64,000 nucleotides of DNA from Sphingobium fuliginis. Lineage in GTDB: Bacteria; Pseudomonadota; Alphaproteobacteria; Sphingomonadales; Sphingomonadaceae. Both the position numbers and the translations under genes were made by a program. Numbering within the stretch: position 1 is the stretch's first letter; each line of letters begins with the position of its first letter. The stretch covers positions 1 to 64,000 of the forward strand of contig NZ_SEON01000004.1 in NCBI RefSeq assembly GCF_004152845.1. Direction: 5' to 3'. The notes beneath the pieces were generated by a model, which was given only the letters and a program-made list of their open reading frames with translations, was not told the DNA's origin and did not search any database. Shown one piece after another: positions 44,482-52,819 of this stretch.

Positions 44482-47412
44482 ATGAACTTGCAGGGTGCAT
44501 TGCTTTGCCGCAGCTCGGCCTTCGCGCTGACATGCGCGACCATTGCGGCGCTGTCGCCGGCCATGGCGCAGGACAATCCTCCGCAGGCGCAGTCGGACGC
44601 CGCCGCAGGCGTCAGCGATGCGGACATCGTCGTCACCGGTTCGCGCGTCGGCCGCAAGGGCTATGACGCGCCGACGCCGGTCAATGTCGTGGGGGAAGAA
44701 AGGCTTCAGCAACTGGCGATCGACAATGTGGCGGATGCGCTGAACCAGATTCCGTCCTTCCGCCCCATCAATACGCCGGCTTCGACCTTTTTCCGCGTGT
44801 CCGGCAATATCGGCGCCCGCACGCTCGACCTGCGCGGGCTGGGCGCCACGCGGACGCTGACGCTGGTGGATGGCCGCCGCTTCGTGCCCAGCGCGGATGA
44901 CGGCACGGTCGACATCAACGGCGTCCCGTCCATGCTGATCCAGCGGACCGAAGTGGTGACCGGCGGCGCATCGGCGGCCTATGGCGCGAACGCCGTGTCG
45001 GGCGTCGTGAACCTGATCCTCGATACGAAGCTCAACGGCTTCAAGGCGAATGCCAGCTATGGCATCAGCCAGCGGGGCGACGCCTCCAGCCTGTTCGTCG
45101 GCGCGGCGGGCGGCACGGATTTCGCGGGCGGGCGCGGGCATGTCGTCGCGGCGATCGAATATGCAAGGGAAGGCGGCATCGGCCCGTGCGAGGAACGGAG
45201 CTGGTGCACGCGCTACACCAATTATGTGCCCAATCCCGGCTATAACACCGCCACCCGGACCAGCACCAACGGCCTTCCGGCCACGCTGGTCCTTCAGGGC
45301 ACGTCCTTCGTCTATAATGAGAACGGCATCGTCGTCGGCGCGCGCAAGCCCAATGGCACGGGCGGCACGATCACCCTGGGTCAGCAGGTGCTGAACACCG
45401 GCGCCACCTCCCTGCCCAATGCGTTGCGCGGCAAGCAGTTCGATTCCAACGGCAATCTGGTCCCCTATCAGTTCGGCAATTATCTGAGCGGCATATTGCA
45501 GCAGCTCGACGACCCGACGCAGCCCTATGCGCTGGGCCTCAGTCCGCTGCCGCTGATGGTGCCGACCAAGCATGTGTCGGGGACGGTGCATGCCGATTAT
45601 GAACTGACGGATTCCATCACGGCTTCGGTCGAATTCATGTATTCGAAGGTCACGGGCGGTCCGACCGCGCGTTCCGCGCCGCTCGACGCAGGTGTCGCGA
45701 TCAATATCAACAATCCCTATGTGTCCGATGCGACCCGCGCGACCATCCTCGCCGCCGATCCGGCGATCACCCATCTGGTCATCAATTCCTCAAGCTGGGC
45801 GCTGGGCAGCCTGTCCAAGGCGACGAGCAAGGTGGATACCTATCGCGGCGCCTTCGCTCTCAAGGGACAATTGTCCGACCAGTGGGATTGGGACGCCTAT
45901 TACACCTATGGCCGCGTCGACAGCCGGGTCGGCGCCGACAACAACCGCCTGGCCGAATGGAACAACGCGCTGGACGTGGTGTCCGCGCCCGCCGGCCTTC
46001 CGGGCATAGCGGCGGGCACGCCGATCTGCCGGTCCACCATCGCCAACCCGGCCAATGGCTGCATACCGATCAACCTGTTCGGCTTCGGCAATATCAGCCA
46101 GGCGGCCATCGACCGCTATATCGTGCCCGAATGGCAGACCCGCCGGTTCGAACAGCACGCCGCCGCCGTCAATCTGCGCGGCTCGCTCTTCTCCACCTGG
46201 GCCGGCGACGTGAAACTCGCGCTGGGCGGCGAATGGCGCCGCGACACGGCGGAGGGAGAGGTCGATCCGAATACGGCCGCGGGACGGTTCATCGCCGCCA
46301 ACGGCTCGGCGCTTCCCTTCACGAAGACCAGCGTGGTCGAAGGCTATCTGGAAGTCGCCGTCCCGCTGCTCAAGGACTCTCCGCTGGGGCGGTCGCTCGA
46401 TGTCGACGGGGCGATCCGCCAGACGCATTACGATCCCTTCGGCGACGCCACCACCTGGAAGCTGGGCGCGGTCTACCGCCCCATCGACGACATCACCTTC
46501 CGCGTGACGCGCTCGCGCGACATCCGGGCGCCATCCGCCCGCGAATCCAGCCCCAACGCAACGACGATCCAGCTCCCGCTGCCCGATCCGTTCGTGGGCG
46601 GCACGACCAGCCAGTTCGTGGTGACGGGCGGCAATCCGGGACTGAACCTGGAAAAGGGCGACACCTTCACCGCCGGCGTGGTGCTGAGGCCGTCCTTCAT
46701 CCGCAACTTCAACCTGTCGATCGACTATTATGACATCAAGGTGGAAGGCGCGATCGACTCCCTGACCGGCACCGCGATCGCCAATGCCTGCAAGCAGAAG
46801 AACCTGCTCTGCAACCTGATCCAGTTCAATCCGAACGGGTCGATCAACACCGTCTTCTCCAATTTCCAGAACCTCAGCAAGCTGCATGCGGAGGGTCTGG
46901 AACTCGTCTCCGACTTCCAGGTGCCGGCTCTGGGCGGGAACTTCAATTTCCAGGTCAACGGCAATTATGTGATCGACCTGTCGACCATCGACGCGACCGG
47001 GGTGAAGACCCAGCTCGACAACTGGACCGGCAATGCCGGATCGGTGACGAACATCCAGGGCGTGCCGCGCTGGAAACTGGACGGGGTGATCACCTATTCG
47101 CGGCCGACCTGGTCCATGACCTTCCACGGGCGCTACATTCCCCGCGCCCTGCTGGACCCGACCAAGATCGGGCCGGAACAGGACGGCTATGACATCAACG
47201 ATCCCAACAGCATCAGCGAGAACCATATTTCCTCGCGCTTCTATCTCGACATGACGGGAACGCTGAAGGTCAACGAGTCCTTCGAGATTTTCGGCACGGT
47301 GAACAATGTCTTCGACAAGGACCAGCCGGAGGAACTGCGGCTGATCGGCAATCCGTTGCATTTCGATCCGATCGGGCGTTTCTTCAAGATCGGGGTGCGG
47401 ACGCGGTGGTGA
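44482..47412 (+). CDS. TonB-dependent outer-membrane receptor 2
   Basis: A 976-residue receptor. The signal peptide ends near SPAMAQ, followed by a TonB-box-like segment (DADIVVTGSRV), the plug (DLRGLGATRTLTLVDGRRFVP, GGASAAYGANAVSGVVNLIL) and a barrel closing in RFFKIGVRTRW. The GAGGAGGAGG ribosome site is very strong. It leads a rightward unit: receptor, cupin-like protein, HpaI-type aldolase, DUF6282 and LacI. It is related to the receptor at 27110-30025 and is probably the specific porin for the cluster's substrate. Confidence 0.93.
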   Translation: MNLQGALLCRSSAFALTCATIAALSPAMAQDNPPQAQSDAAAGVSDADIVVTGSRVGRKGYDAPTPVNVVGEERLQQLAIDNVADALNQIPSFRPINTPASTFFRVSGNIGARTLDLRGLGATRTLTLVDGRRFVPSADDGTVDINGVPSMLIQRTEVVTGGASAAYGANAVSGVVNLILDTKLNGFKANASYGISQRGDASSLFVGAAGGTDFAGGRGHVVAAIEYAREGGIGPCEERSWCTRYTNYVPNPGYNTATRTSTNGLPATLVLQGTSFVYNENGIVVGARKPNGTGGTITLGQQVLNTGATSLPNALRGKQFDSNGNLVPYQFGNYLSGILQQLDDPTQPYALGLSPLPLMVPTKHVSGTVHADYELTDSITASVEFMYSKVTGGPTARSAPLDAGVAININNPYVSDATRATILAADPAITHLVINSSSWALGSLSKATSKVDTYRGAFALKGQLSDQWDWDAYYTYGRVDSRVGADNNRLAEWNNALDVVSAPAGLPGIAAGTPICRSTIANPANGCIPINLFGFGNISQAAIDRYIVPEWQTRRFEQHAAAVNLRGSLFSTWAGDVKLALGGEWRRDTAEGEVDPNTAAGRFIAANGSALPFTKTSVVEGYLEVAVPLLKDSPLGRSLDVDGAIRQTHYDPFGDATTWKLGAVYRPIDDITFRVTRSRDIRAPSARESSPNATTIQLPLPDPFVGGTTSQFVVTGGNPGLNLEKGDTFTAGVVLRPSFIRNFNLSIDYYDIKVEGAIDSLTGTAIANACKQKNLLCNLIQFNPNGSINTVFSNFQNLSKLHAEGLELVSDFQVPALGGNFNFQVNGNYVIDLSTIDATGVKTQLDNWTGNAGSVTNIQGVPRWKLDGVITYSRPTWSMTFHGRYIPRALLDPTKIGPEQDGYDINDPNSISENHISSRFYLDMTGTLKVNESFEIFGTVNNVFDKDQPEELRLIGNPLHFDPIGRFFKIGVRTRW

Positions 47413-47441
47413 CGATATGGGGCGGGTACTGGAGGTAATCG

Positions 47442-48344
47442 ATGTACGACAAGACCGACCTTCGTTCGACACTGGCTGGCTCGCCCGCCGGGGCCGCGCC
47501 GGTGGACCGGCTTTACGACGCGGAATATGGCCTGTTCTACCGCGATCCGCCGGTGGAGGAGGATGCCCGCGGCAAAAGCTGGTATGTGCGGGGGCAGAAT
47601 TTCGTCATCGCCTATAGCGAGGCGCTGCCCGGCGCGGTCTTCGAACGGACCGGGCAGGCGGACGAATATATGGTCCTGCTGCCCGATGAAGACACCCCCG
47701 CCATTGCCGCCGCGGGGGACCGGACCGAACGGAGCGGGGGATATGCGCTGTTCGTCATGCCGCCGGGGGACAGCCGGCTGGTGCTGGAGAAGGGCGGGCG
47801 CGTCGTCCGCATCTTCTCCGCCCAGTCGCCCGATCTGGTGGCGAAATGCCCCAATGCGGACGCCTATGCGGATCGGCATGCGAACATCCCGCCCTTCCGG
47901 CCATGGCCGGAACCGCCCGACGGGTACAGGGTCCGCCACTATTCGCTCGACGTGCCGGTCGAAGGCGGCCGGTTCGGCCGCATCTGGCGTTGCACCACGA
48001 TCATGCTCAACATCCCCAACAGGCAGAAGGGACCGCGCGATCTCACCAGGGTGTCGCCGCACCATCATGACGATTTCGAACAATGTTCGCTCGCGCTGGA
48101 GGGGGAATGGCGGCACCATATGCGCTGGCCCTGGGCCGTGGACATGAACAAATGGCATGACGATGTCCATGCCGCGGTGGACTCGCCATCGGTGACGGTG
48201 ATCCCGGCGCAGGTGATCCACACCTCCACCTGGCATTCCGACGTCAATCAACTGGTCGACATCTTCGCGCCGCCGCGCCTCGACTTCTCGCTGAAGCCCG
48301 GATGGGTGCTGAACGAGAGCGACTATCCGATGCCGGCGCAATAG
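47442..48344 (+). CDS. cupin-like protein, function unknown
   Basis: A 300-residue soluble protein, probably two cupin barrels. The C-terminal half holds the histidine-rich SPHHHDDFEQCSLALEGEWRHH, followed by VIPAQVIHTSTWH, a pattern of metal ligands H-x-H-x4-E and H at the second strand. The N-terminal half resembles a degenerate barrel. Such proteins include isomerases, dioxygenases and decarboxylases, so the reaction is unknown. It starts with a clean GGAGG site and lies 29 bases after the receptor gene. Confidence 0.75.
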   Translation: MYDKTDLRSTLAGSPAGAAPVDRLYDAEYGLFYRDPPVEEDARGKSWYVRGQNFVIAYSEALPGAVFERTGQADEYMVLLPDEDTPAIAAAGDRTERSGGYALFVMPPGDSRLVLEKGGRVVRIFSAQSPDLVAKCPNADAYADRHANIPPFRPWPEPPDGYRVRHYSLDVPVEGGRFGRIWRCTTIMLNIPNRQKGPRDLTRVSPHHHDDFEQCSLALEGEWRHHMRWPWAVDMNKWHDDVHAAVDSPSVTVIPAQVIHTSTWHSDVNQLVDIFAPPRLDFSLKPGWVLNESDYPMPAQ

Positions 48345-48354
48345 GAGGGATGTT

Positions 48355-49131
48355 TTGGATCGCAAACCAAGCTTGATCGATCGGCTGAAGGCGAAGGACG
48401 CATTCCTTGTCGGCACCTGGGCGAAAATTCCCTCGCTGGAGACGGTCGAACTGATCGGCCATGCCGGTTTCGACTTCGCCGTGGTGGACATGGAACATGC
48501 GCCGCACAGCTTCCAGTCGGCTTATCAGGCCATCGCCACGGCGCAGGCGGTCGGGCTCTACGCGATGGCCCGCCTGCCGGACCGCAGCGGCGGCGCGGTC
48601 CAGAGGCTGCTCGACGCGGGCATAGACGGGCTGCTGGTCCCCCGGGTGGAGACGCCGGAGATCGCGGCGGATGTGACGGCGGCCATGGCCTTCCCGCCAC
48701 TGGGGTCGCGGGGCATGGGCTATACCTCGCGGGCGGCCCGCTGGGGGCTGGACAGCGCGGCCGACTATCTGGAGCGGGGGCGCAACCATGTCATGCGCGG
48801 CGTGCAGATCGAGGATATGGGCGCATTGGAGCAGATCGAGGGCATATTGGCCGCCCCCGCGCTCAATGCCGTGTTCATCGGCTTCGGGGATCTGGCGCTG
48901 AGTTCGGGCCTGCCCGGATCGCACCCGACCCTGCGCGGGCTGGAGGCGAAGGTGCTGGCGGCCGCCAGGGCGAAGGGCGTGCCCTGCGGCACCGCCGTGC
49001 AGACGCCGGAGGAAGCGGTGCGCTGCCGCGAGGCAGGCTATTCCTTCGTCATGATCAGCGCCGACACGACCCTGTTCGCGCATGCGGCGCGCAGATTGAT
49101 GGACGACACGAGAAATGCGTTGGGGCGCTGA
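48355..49131 (+). CDS. HpaI/HpcH-type class II aldolase, TTG start
   Basis: A 258-residue divalent-metal aldolase. It cleaves or forms 4-hydroxy-2-oxo acids, giving pyruvate and an aldehyde. Family blocks: GTWAKIPS, VVDMEHAPHSFQS, VPRVETPEIA, GVQIEDMGALEQIEGI and GFGDLALSSG. The start is TTG 48355 with AGGAGG five bases upstream; an ATG at 48350 is out of frame and yields only eight codons. This could lower the expression relative to its neighbours. It is 10 bases after the cupin-like gene. A pyruvate-yielding step fits the semialdehyde dehydrogenase downstream. Confidence 0.91.
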   Translation: MDRKPSLIDRLKAKDAFLVGTWAKIPSLETVELIGHAGFDFAVVDMEHAPHSFQSAYQAIATAQAVGLYAMARLPDRSGGAVQRLLDAGIDGLLVPRVETPEIAADVTAAMAFPPLGSRGMGYTSRAARWGLDSAADYLERGRNHVMRGVQIEDMGALEQIEGILAAPALNAVFIGFGDLALSSGLPGSHPTLRGLEAKVLAAARAKGVPCGTAVQTPEEAVRCREAGYSFVMISADTTLFAHAARRLMDDTRNALGR

Positions 49132-49147
49132 AAGCAAAGAGGCGAAC

Positions 49148-50086
49148 ATGGTTTCACTATTGGACGAAAATGTCGCGGATCAGGCGTTGGAGGATCGGAT
49201 TTCCAGCCTGCTGGTCGGCGCGGTCGACATGCATTGCCATAGCGGCCCGTCGGTCATGCCCCGGTCGCTCGACCATATGGAGGCGTTGCAGGATGCGGCG
49301 GACGCGGGCTTCCGCGCCATGCTGATCAAGGATCATTATTATTCCGCCACGCCGATCACCGAACTGCTCAACCGGACGCACGGCCATTTGAAGGTGCAGT
49401 TGTTTTCGGGCGTGCCGCTCAACAACACCACCGGCGGCTTCAACAAATATGCCGTCGATCACGGCATCGCCCTCGGCGCCCGGCTGGTGTGGATGCCGAC
49501 CTTCGCCTCGAAGAACCATGTCGAGGCGGACCAGAAGCGGAAAAAGGGCTTCCCCCACACCAGCAAGCCGCTGCTGCCGCCCGATCCGCTGACGCCGCTC
49601 GACGCCAACGGCGCGCTGAAGGACGAGGTGAAGGAGATACTCGACATCATCGCGGAACATGACGTGATCCTGTCCGGCGGCCACCTCCATATCTCCGAAA
49701 TCTTCCCGGTGTTCGAGGAAGCGCGGAAGCGCGGCGTCAAGCGGCTGCTGGTGAACCATCCCACCTTCATCATCGGCGCCTCGCTGGACGACATCAGGCA
49801 GTTGGTGACGATGGGCGCCTATATCGAACATTCGCTGTGCATGTTCATCCAGATGATCGGCCGCGAACAGGCGATGTTCCCGCCGGAGGAGCTGGACGCG
49901 CTGATCAGGGCGGGGACGGTCGACCGCACCATATTGGCGTCCGACCTGGGGCAGGTGGGCAACGACCGCCCGGTCGACGGCTTCCGGGGCGTGATCCGCA
50001 ATTGCATCGGCCTTGGCTATTCGGACGAGGACATCCGCAAGATGATCTCGACCAACGCGCTGCGGCTGCTGGGCCTGGAGGATTGA
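49148..50086 (+). CDS. DUF6282 family TIM-barrel hydrolase-like protein
   Basis: A 312-residue protein resembling amidohydrolases: DMHCHSGPSVMPR carries the HxH metal pair, LIKDHYYS, GGHLHISEI and NHPTFIIGA supply further histidines, and a final ILASDLGQVGND has the aspartate. The family is DUF6282, to my knowledge uncharacterised. Start ATG 49148 has AGAGG five bases before it. It probably carries out a hydrolytic or lyase step in the same pathway as the aldolase. Confidence 0.82.
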   Translation: MVSLLDENVADQALEDRISSLLVGAVDMHCHSGPSVMPRSLDHMEALQDAADAGFRAMLIKDHYYSATPITELLNRTHGHLKVQLFSGVPLNNTTGGFNKYAVDHGIALGARLVWMPTFASKNHVEADQKRKKGFPHTSKPLLPPDPLTPLDANGALKDEVKEILDIIAEHDVILSGGHLHISEIFPVFEEARKRGVKRLLVNHPTFIIGASLDDIRQLVTMGAYIEHSLCMFIQMIGREQAMFPPEELDALIRAGTVDRTILASDLGQVGNDRPVDGFRGVIRNCIGLGYSDEDIRKMISTNALRLLGLED

Positions 50087-50156
50087 AGGGGACTGACGGC
50101 CTGCGCGGCGCGGGGGACCGCGCACGCCGTCAGATTATCATGGCACGCCCCGCCAA

Positions 50157-50167
50157 GTTACGGTAAC
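50157..50167. promoter_or_regulatory. candidate autoregulatory site before the LacI gene
   Basis: GTTAC-G-GTAAC is an 11-base perfect inverted repeat that looks like the cluster operator with one central base missing. A full CCGGTATC half-site also lies at 50229-50236, overlapping the likely TTG start region. It may allow self-control of the repressor, with weaker binding. Confidence 0.4.
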
Positions 50168-50198
50168 GAGCTTCCATCTGCGGAGTGCATCCCTCCGC

Positions 50199-51239
50199 AT
50201 GAAACGATGCGAAACGAGGAGCCACTTGCCGGTATCGAAGAAAGCCAATGGGACGATCCGGATGCGCGACGTCGCGGAGCGCGCGCAGGTCTCCCGCATG
50301 ACGGTGTCGCGCGCGCTGAACAGCCCGGAATCCGTCAATGAAACGCTGCGCAATCGCGTGCTGGAGGCGGTGCAGGAACTGGGCTATGTCCACAACCATC
50401 TGGCGCGCAGCCTGTCGTCGCGCCGCTCCAACGTCATCGGCCTCGTCCTGCCCAGCCTGGAAAACTCCATCTTTTCCCAGACGGTGAAGGGCATATCGGA
50501 CGTGCTTCGTCCGCTCGGCTATCATCTGATGGTGGCGGAAAGCTCCGACGATCCGGAGGATGAGGAGCAGGTGATCGCTGCCTTCCTGGCGCAGCGCGTG
50601 GGCGGGCTGATCCTGCATTCGACCAACCATTCGCCCACGGCGGTCAGGATGCTGAAGGCGTCGGACACGCCGGTGGTGGAAAATGGCGATTTCCCGGTCG
50701 ATCCGGTCGACATGGTGGTCAGCTATTCCAACCGCGCCGCCGCCAAGGCGATGACGCTGCACCTGGCGCGGCTCGGCTACAGGCGGATCGTCTTCGCCGG
50801 GCTGGCCGCCAATCCCCGCGCCGCCGAACGCCAGCGCGGCTTTCAGGACGCCCTGGCGGAGATCGGGCAGAAATCCGACCGCAAGCATGTGGTCGCCGTC
50901 TCCCGCGGTTTCGGCGGCGGGACGGAGGCCATTTCCTATATCGATGCGAATGTGCCGGACGCCGACGCGCTGTTCTGCGCGGGCGACGTGCTGGCCGTCG
51001 GCGCGCTGCTGGAATGCGACAGGCGGGGATGGGCGGTGCCCGGCCGGCTCGCCATCGCCAGCTTCGACGATCTCGACCTGATGCGCCACGTCAGCCCGGC
51101 GATCACCTCGCTGCGCCTACCCCGATATGAGATCGGCCGGCGCAGCGCGCAGATGATCCTCGACCGGATCGAGGAACGCACCATGCCGGTGACGACCATC
51201 GACCTGGGCTTCGAAATCGTCCAGCGCGCCAGTTCCTAG
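50199..51239 (+). CDS. LacI/GntR-type transcriptional repressor
   Basis: A 346-residue regulator. The N-terminal HTH (RMRDVAERAQVSRMTVSRAL, about 21-40) is followed by a hinge helix (NHLARSLSSRRS) and a periplasmic-binding-protein-like effector domain (GLVLPSLENSIFSQTVKGI, GLILHSTNHS, ASFDDLDLMRH). The HTH is of the VSxMTVSRAL class, as in gluconate repressor GntR, whose operator has the same TTACCGGTAA core. The start is uncertain: ATG 50199, preceded by a GCGGAG-n7-CTCCGC hairpin (50180-50198), or TTG 50226 after AGGAG. It is the last gene of the receptor unit and the probable master of all seven operators. Confidence 0.92.
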   Translation: MKRCETRSHLPVSKKANGTIRMRDVAERAQVSRMTVSRALNSPESVNETLRNRVLEAVQELGYVHNHLARSLSSRRSNVIGLVLPSLENSIFSQTVKGISDVLRPLGYHLMVAESSDDPEDEEQVIAAFLAQRVGGLILHSTNHSPTAVRMLKASDTPVVENGDFPVDPVDMVVSYSNRAAAKAMTLHLARLGYRRIVFAGLAANPRAAERQRGFQDALAEIGQKSDRKHVVAVSRGFGGGTEAISYIDANVPDADALFCAGDVLAVGALLECDRRGWAVPGRLAIASFDDLDLMRHVSPAITSLRLPRYEIGRRSAQMILDRIEERTMPVTTIDLGFEIVQRASS

Positions 51240-51301
51240 AGGGTTTTCCAAGCAGCCGGATCGGATCTGCTCCAGAGCGCGCGCTCCGGTTTTCCGTTGC
51301 C

Positions 51302-51369
51302 CCATCCTTTCAGGCAGAAAACCGGCCCCATCCTTCGACAGGCCCAGGACAGGCTTTTCTGCCCGATGC
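51302..51369. repeat. dispersed 68-bp palindromic repeat, copy 2
   Basis: Reverse-complement of copy 1 (18013-18082) with a few substitutions and two missing bases. It starts at the CCATCCTTTCAGGCAGAAAACCGG end and finishes in CTTTTCTGCCCGATGC. It sits between the LacI gene and the leftward CMD 2 gene and may act as terminator of the LacI unit. Confidence 0.75.
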
Positions 51370-51421
51370 TCCAAGGAGCGGACCGCTGACCTTTCACCGG
51401 GGCGGGCTGAATTCCCGCGCC

Positions 51422-51808
51422 TCACTCCGCCGCCTGATCCACTTCCGCAAAGGCTTCCCGCGCGATCCGCGTCGAATCCAGCCCCGCAGGCACGCCGCAA
51501 TAAATGGCCACCTGAAGCAATGCTTCGCGTATCTCATCGCGGGACAGGCCGTTGGTCAGCGCCGCCTTCACATGCAGTTTCAGCTCATGGGGCCGGTTGA
51601 GCGCGCTGATCATGCCGATGTTGAGCAGGCTGCGGTCGCGCCTGGACAATCCCTCCCGGCACCATATCCTGCCCCAGCAATATTCGGTCGACAATTGCTG
51701 CATGGGACGGCTGAAATCGTCGGCATTGGCGAAGGACCGTTCGACATAGTCGGCCCCCAGCACTTCCTTGCGCAACGCCAGTCCGCGCTCATAATCTTCC
51801 GTTGCCAT
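51422..51808 (-). CDS. carboxymuconolactone decarboxylase family protein 2
   Basis: A 128-residue protein matching PcaC: YERGLALRKEVLGADYVERS at the start, then SRRDRSLLNIGMISALNR and EIREALLQVAIYCGVPAGLDS. PcaC decarboxylates 4-carboxymuconolactone in the protocatechuate pathway, but related enzymes act on other lactones, and other protocatechuate genes are absent here. AGAGGAG precedes the ATG. It is divergent from the third SDR across operator 6. Confidence 0.88.
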   Translation of the reverse strand: MATEDYERGLALRKEVLGADYVERSFANADDFSRPMQQLSTEYCWGRIWCREGLSRRDRSLLNIGMISALNRPHELKLHVKAALTNGLSRDEIREALLQVAIYCGVPAGLDSTRIAREAFAEVDQAAE

Positions 51809-51871
51809 GATGATCTCCTCTGCCGATGGTTTGAACCGCTATTCGGGCTTGCCGAAAGACTATGCGGATGC

Positions 51872-51883
51872 GATACCGGTAAC
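51872..51883. promoter_or_regulatory. LacI-type operator 6, GATACCGGTAAC
   Basis: Located in the gap between CMD 2 and the third SDR, 63 and 48 bases from their starts. TTGCCG at 51849-51854 lies 17 bases upstream, comparable with the TTGACA before operator 5. Confidence 0.78.
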
Positions 51884-51931
51884 AACCATAAAAATCACGA
51901 CATAAGCCCTATTTTTCAGGAAGGATCGAAG

Positions 51932-52681
51932 ATGCGGCTGGATGGGAGGATTGCCGTTGTGACCGGCGCGGCGCGCGGCATTGGACGGGCGATTGCACGG
52001 GGGCTGGCCGAAGCGGGCGCCCATGTCGTGCTGACCGACGTGCAGGAGGGGGAAGCCGCCGAAGCGGCGCGGGCCATCGCCGGCGCAGGCGGCCAGGCCA
52101 CCGCCTTCGGTCTGGACGTTTCCGATGCCGCTGCATGCGAAACGCTGGCGGCGCGGCTGGAGCGGGATGTCGGCCCGGTCTCCATATTGGTGAACAATGC
52201 CGGGGTGATCTTCCCCGGCCGCATCGATGAGCCGGGCGCGCGGGAAAAATGGGACCGCACGCTGGCGATCAATGTCGGCGGCCCGTTCAACATGTGCCGG
52301 GCCTTCCATCCGCAGCTTCGCGCCACCCGGGGGTCGGTGATCAACCTCGCCTCCATCCGCTCCTTCGTCGCCGCGCCCAATGCGGCGGCCTATGCCGCGT
52401 CCAAGGGCGCGGTGATGCAATTGACCCGGGCGCTGGCAGTCGAATGGGGCGGGGAGGGGATCAGGGTCAACGCCATCGCCCCCGGCTTCATCGAAACCAC
52501 GCTGGTTCCGGACCGGGAAAAGACGGCCGACCGCGAAGCCGCCATCCTCGCAAGGACGCCGCTGCGCCGCCAGGGACAGCCGGACGAGATCGCAGGAACG
52601 GCGGTCTATCTCGCCTCGGACGCGGCGCGCTATGTTTCGGGGGCGATCATCCCGGTGGACGGCGCTTATCTGGCCGGGTGA
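51932..52681 (+). CDS. short-chain dehydrogenase/reductase 3
   Basis: A 249-residue classical SDR, ending DGAYLAG. TGAARGIG (11-18), NNAGVIF, the serine of NLASIRS and YAASK are intact, so this one is an orthodox enzyme, unlike the SDR at 36066 with an altered glycine motif. AGGAAGG is a good ribosome site. It is a lone gene and is followed by a hairpin rich terminator. Confidence 0.93.
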   Translation: MRLDGRIAVVTGAARGIGRAIARGLAEAGAHVVLTDVQEGEAAEAARAIAGAGGQATAFGLDVSDAAACETLAARLERDVGPVSILVNNAGVIFPGRIDEPGAREKWDRTLAINVGGPFNMCRAFHPQLRATRGSVINLASIRSFVAAPNAAAYAASKGAVMQLTRALAVEWGGEGIRVNAIAPGFIETTLVPDREKTADREAAILARTPLRRQGQPDEIAGTAVYLASDAARYVSGAIIPVDGAYLAG

Positions 52682-52724
52682 GAAGAGGCCATCCGACCAG
52701 ATCGCAGCCGCGATGTCGGCTCTT

Positions 52725-52746
52725 CCCCTCCCCTTCAGGGGAGGGG
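52725..52746. terminator. GC-rich hairpin after SDR 3
   Basis: CCCCTCCCCT-TC-AGGGGAGGGG is a ten-base perfect stem. It lies between the SDR stop and the convergent ThDP enzyme stop, consistent with a bidirectional terminator. The sequence resembles the frequent 'cctcccc..ggggagg' palindrome. Confidence 0.65.
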
Positions 52747-52751
52747 ACTGA

Positions 52752-52805
52752 GGGTGGGGGCGTGCCCCAAAGGAAAACCAAGCCTTTAGAGGCACGCCCC
52801 CACCC
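52752..52805. repeat. inverted repeat next to the SDR/ThDP terminator
   Basis: GGGTGGGGGCGTGCC (52752-52766) and GGCACGCCCCCACCC (52791-52805) are exact complements with a 24-base loop containing CCTTTAG. Together with 52725-52746 this forms a double-hairpin block between converging genes. Confidence 0.65.
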
Positions 52806-52819
52806 GAACCGCCCGGTTC

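Noticed and set aside
51422..51808. PcaC of a protocatechuate pathway
   Set aside because: No pcaB, pcaD, pcaGH or pcaIJ genes are in the window; the family alone does not justify the gene name.
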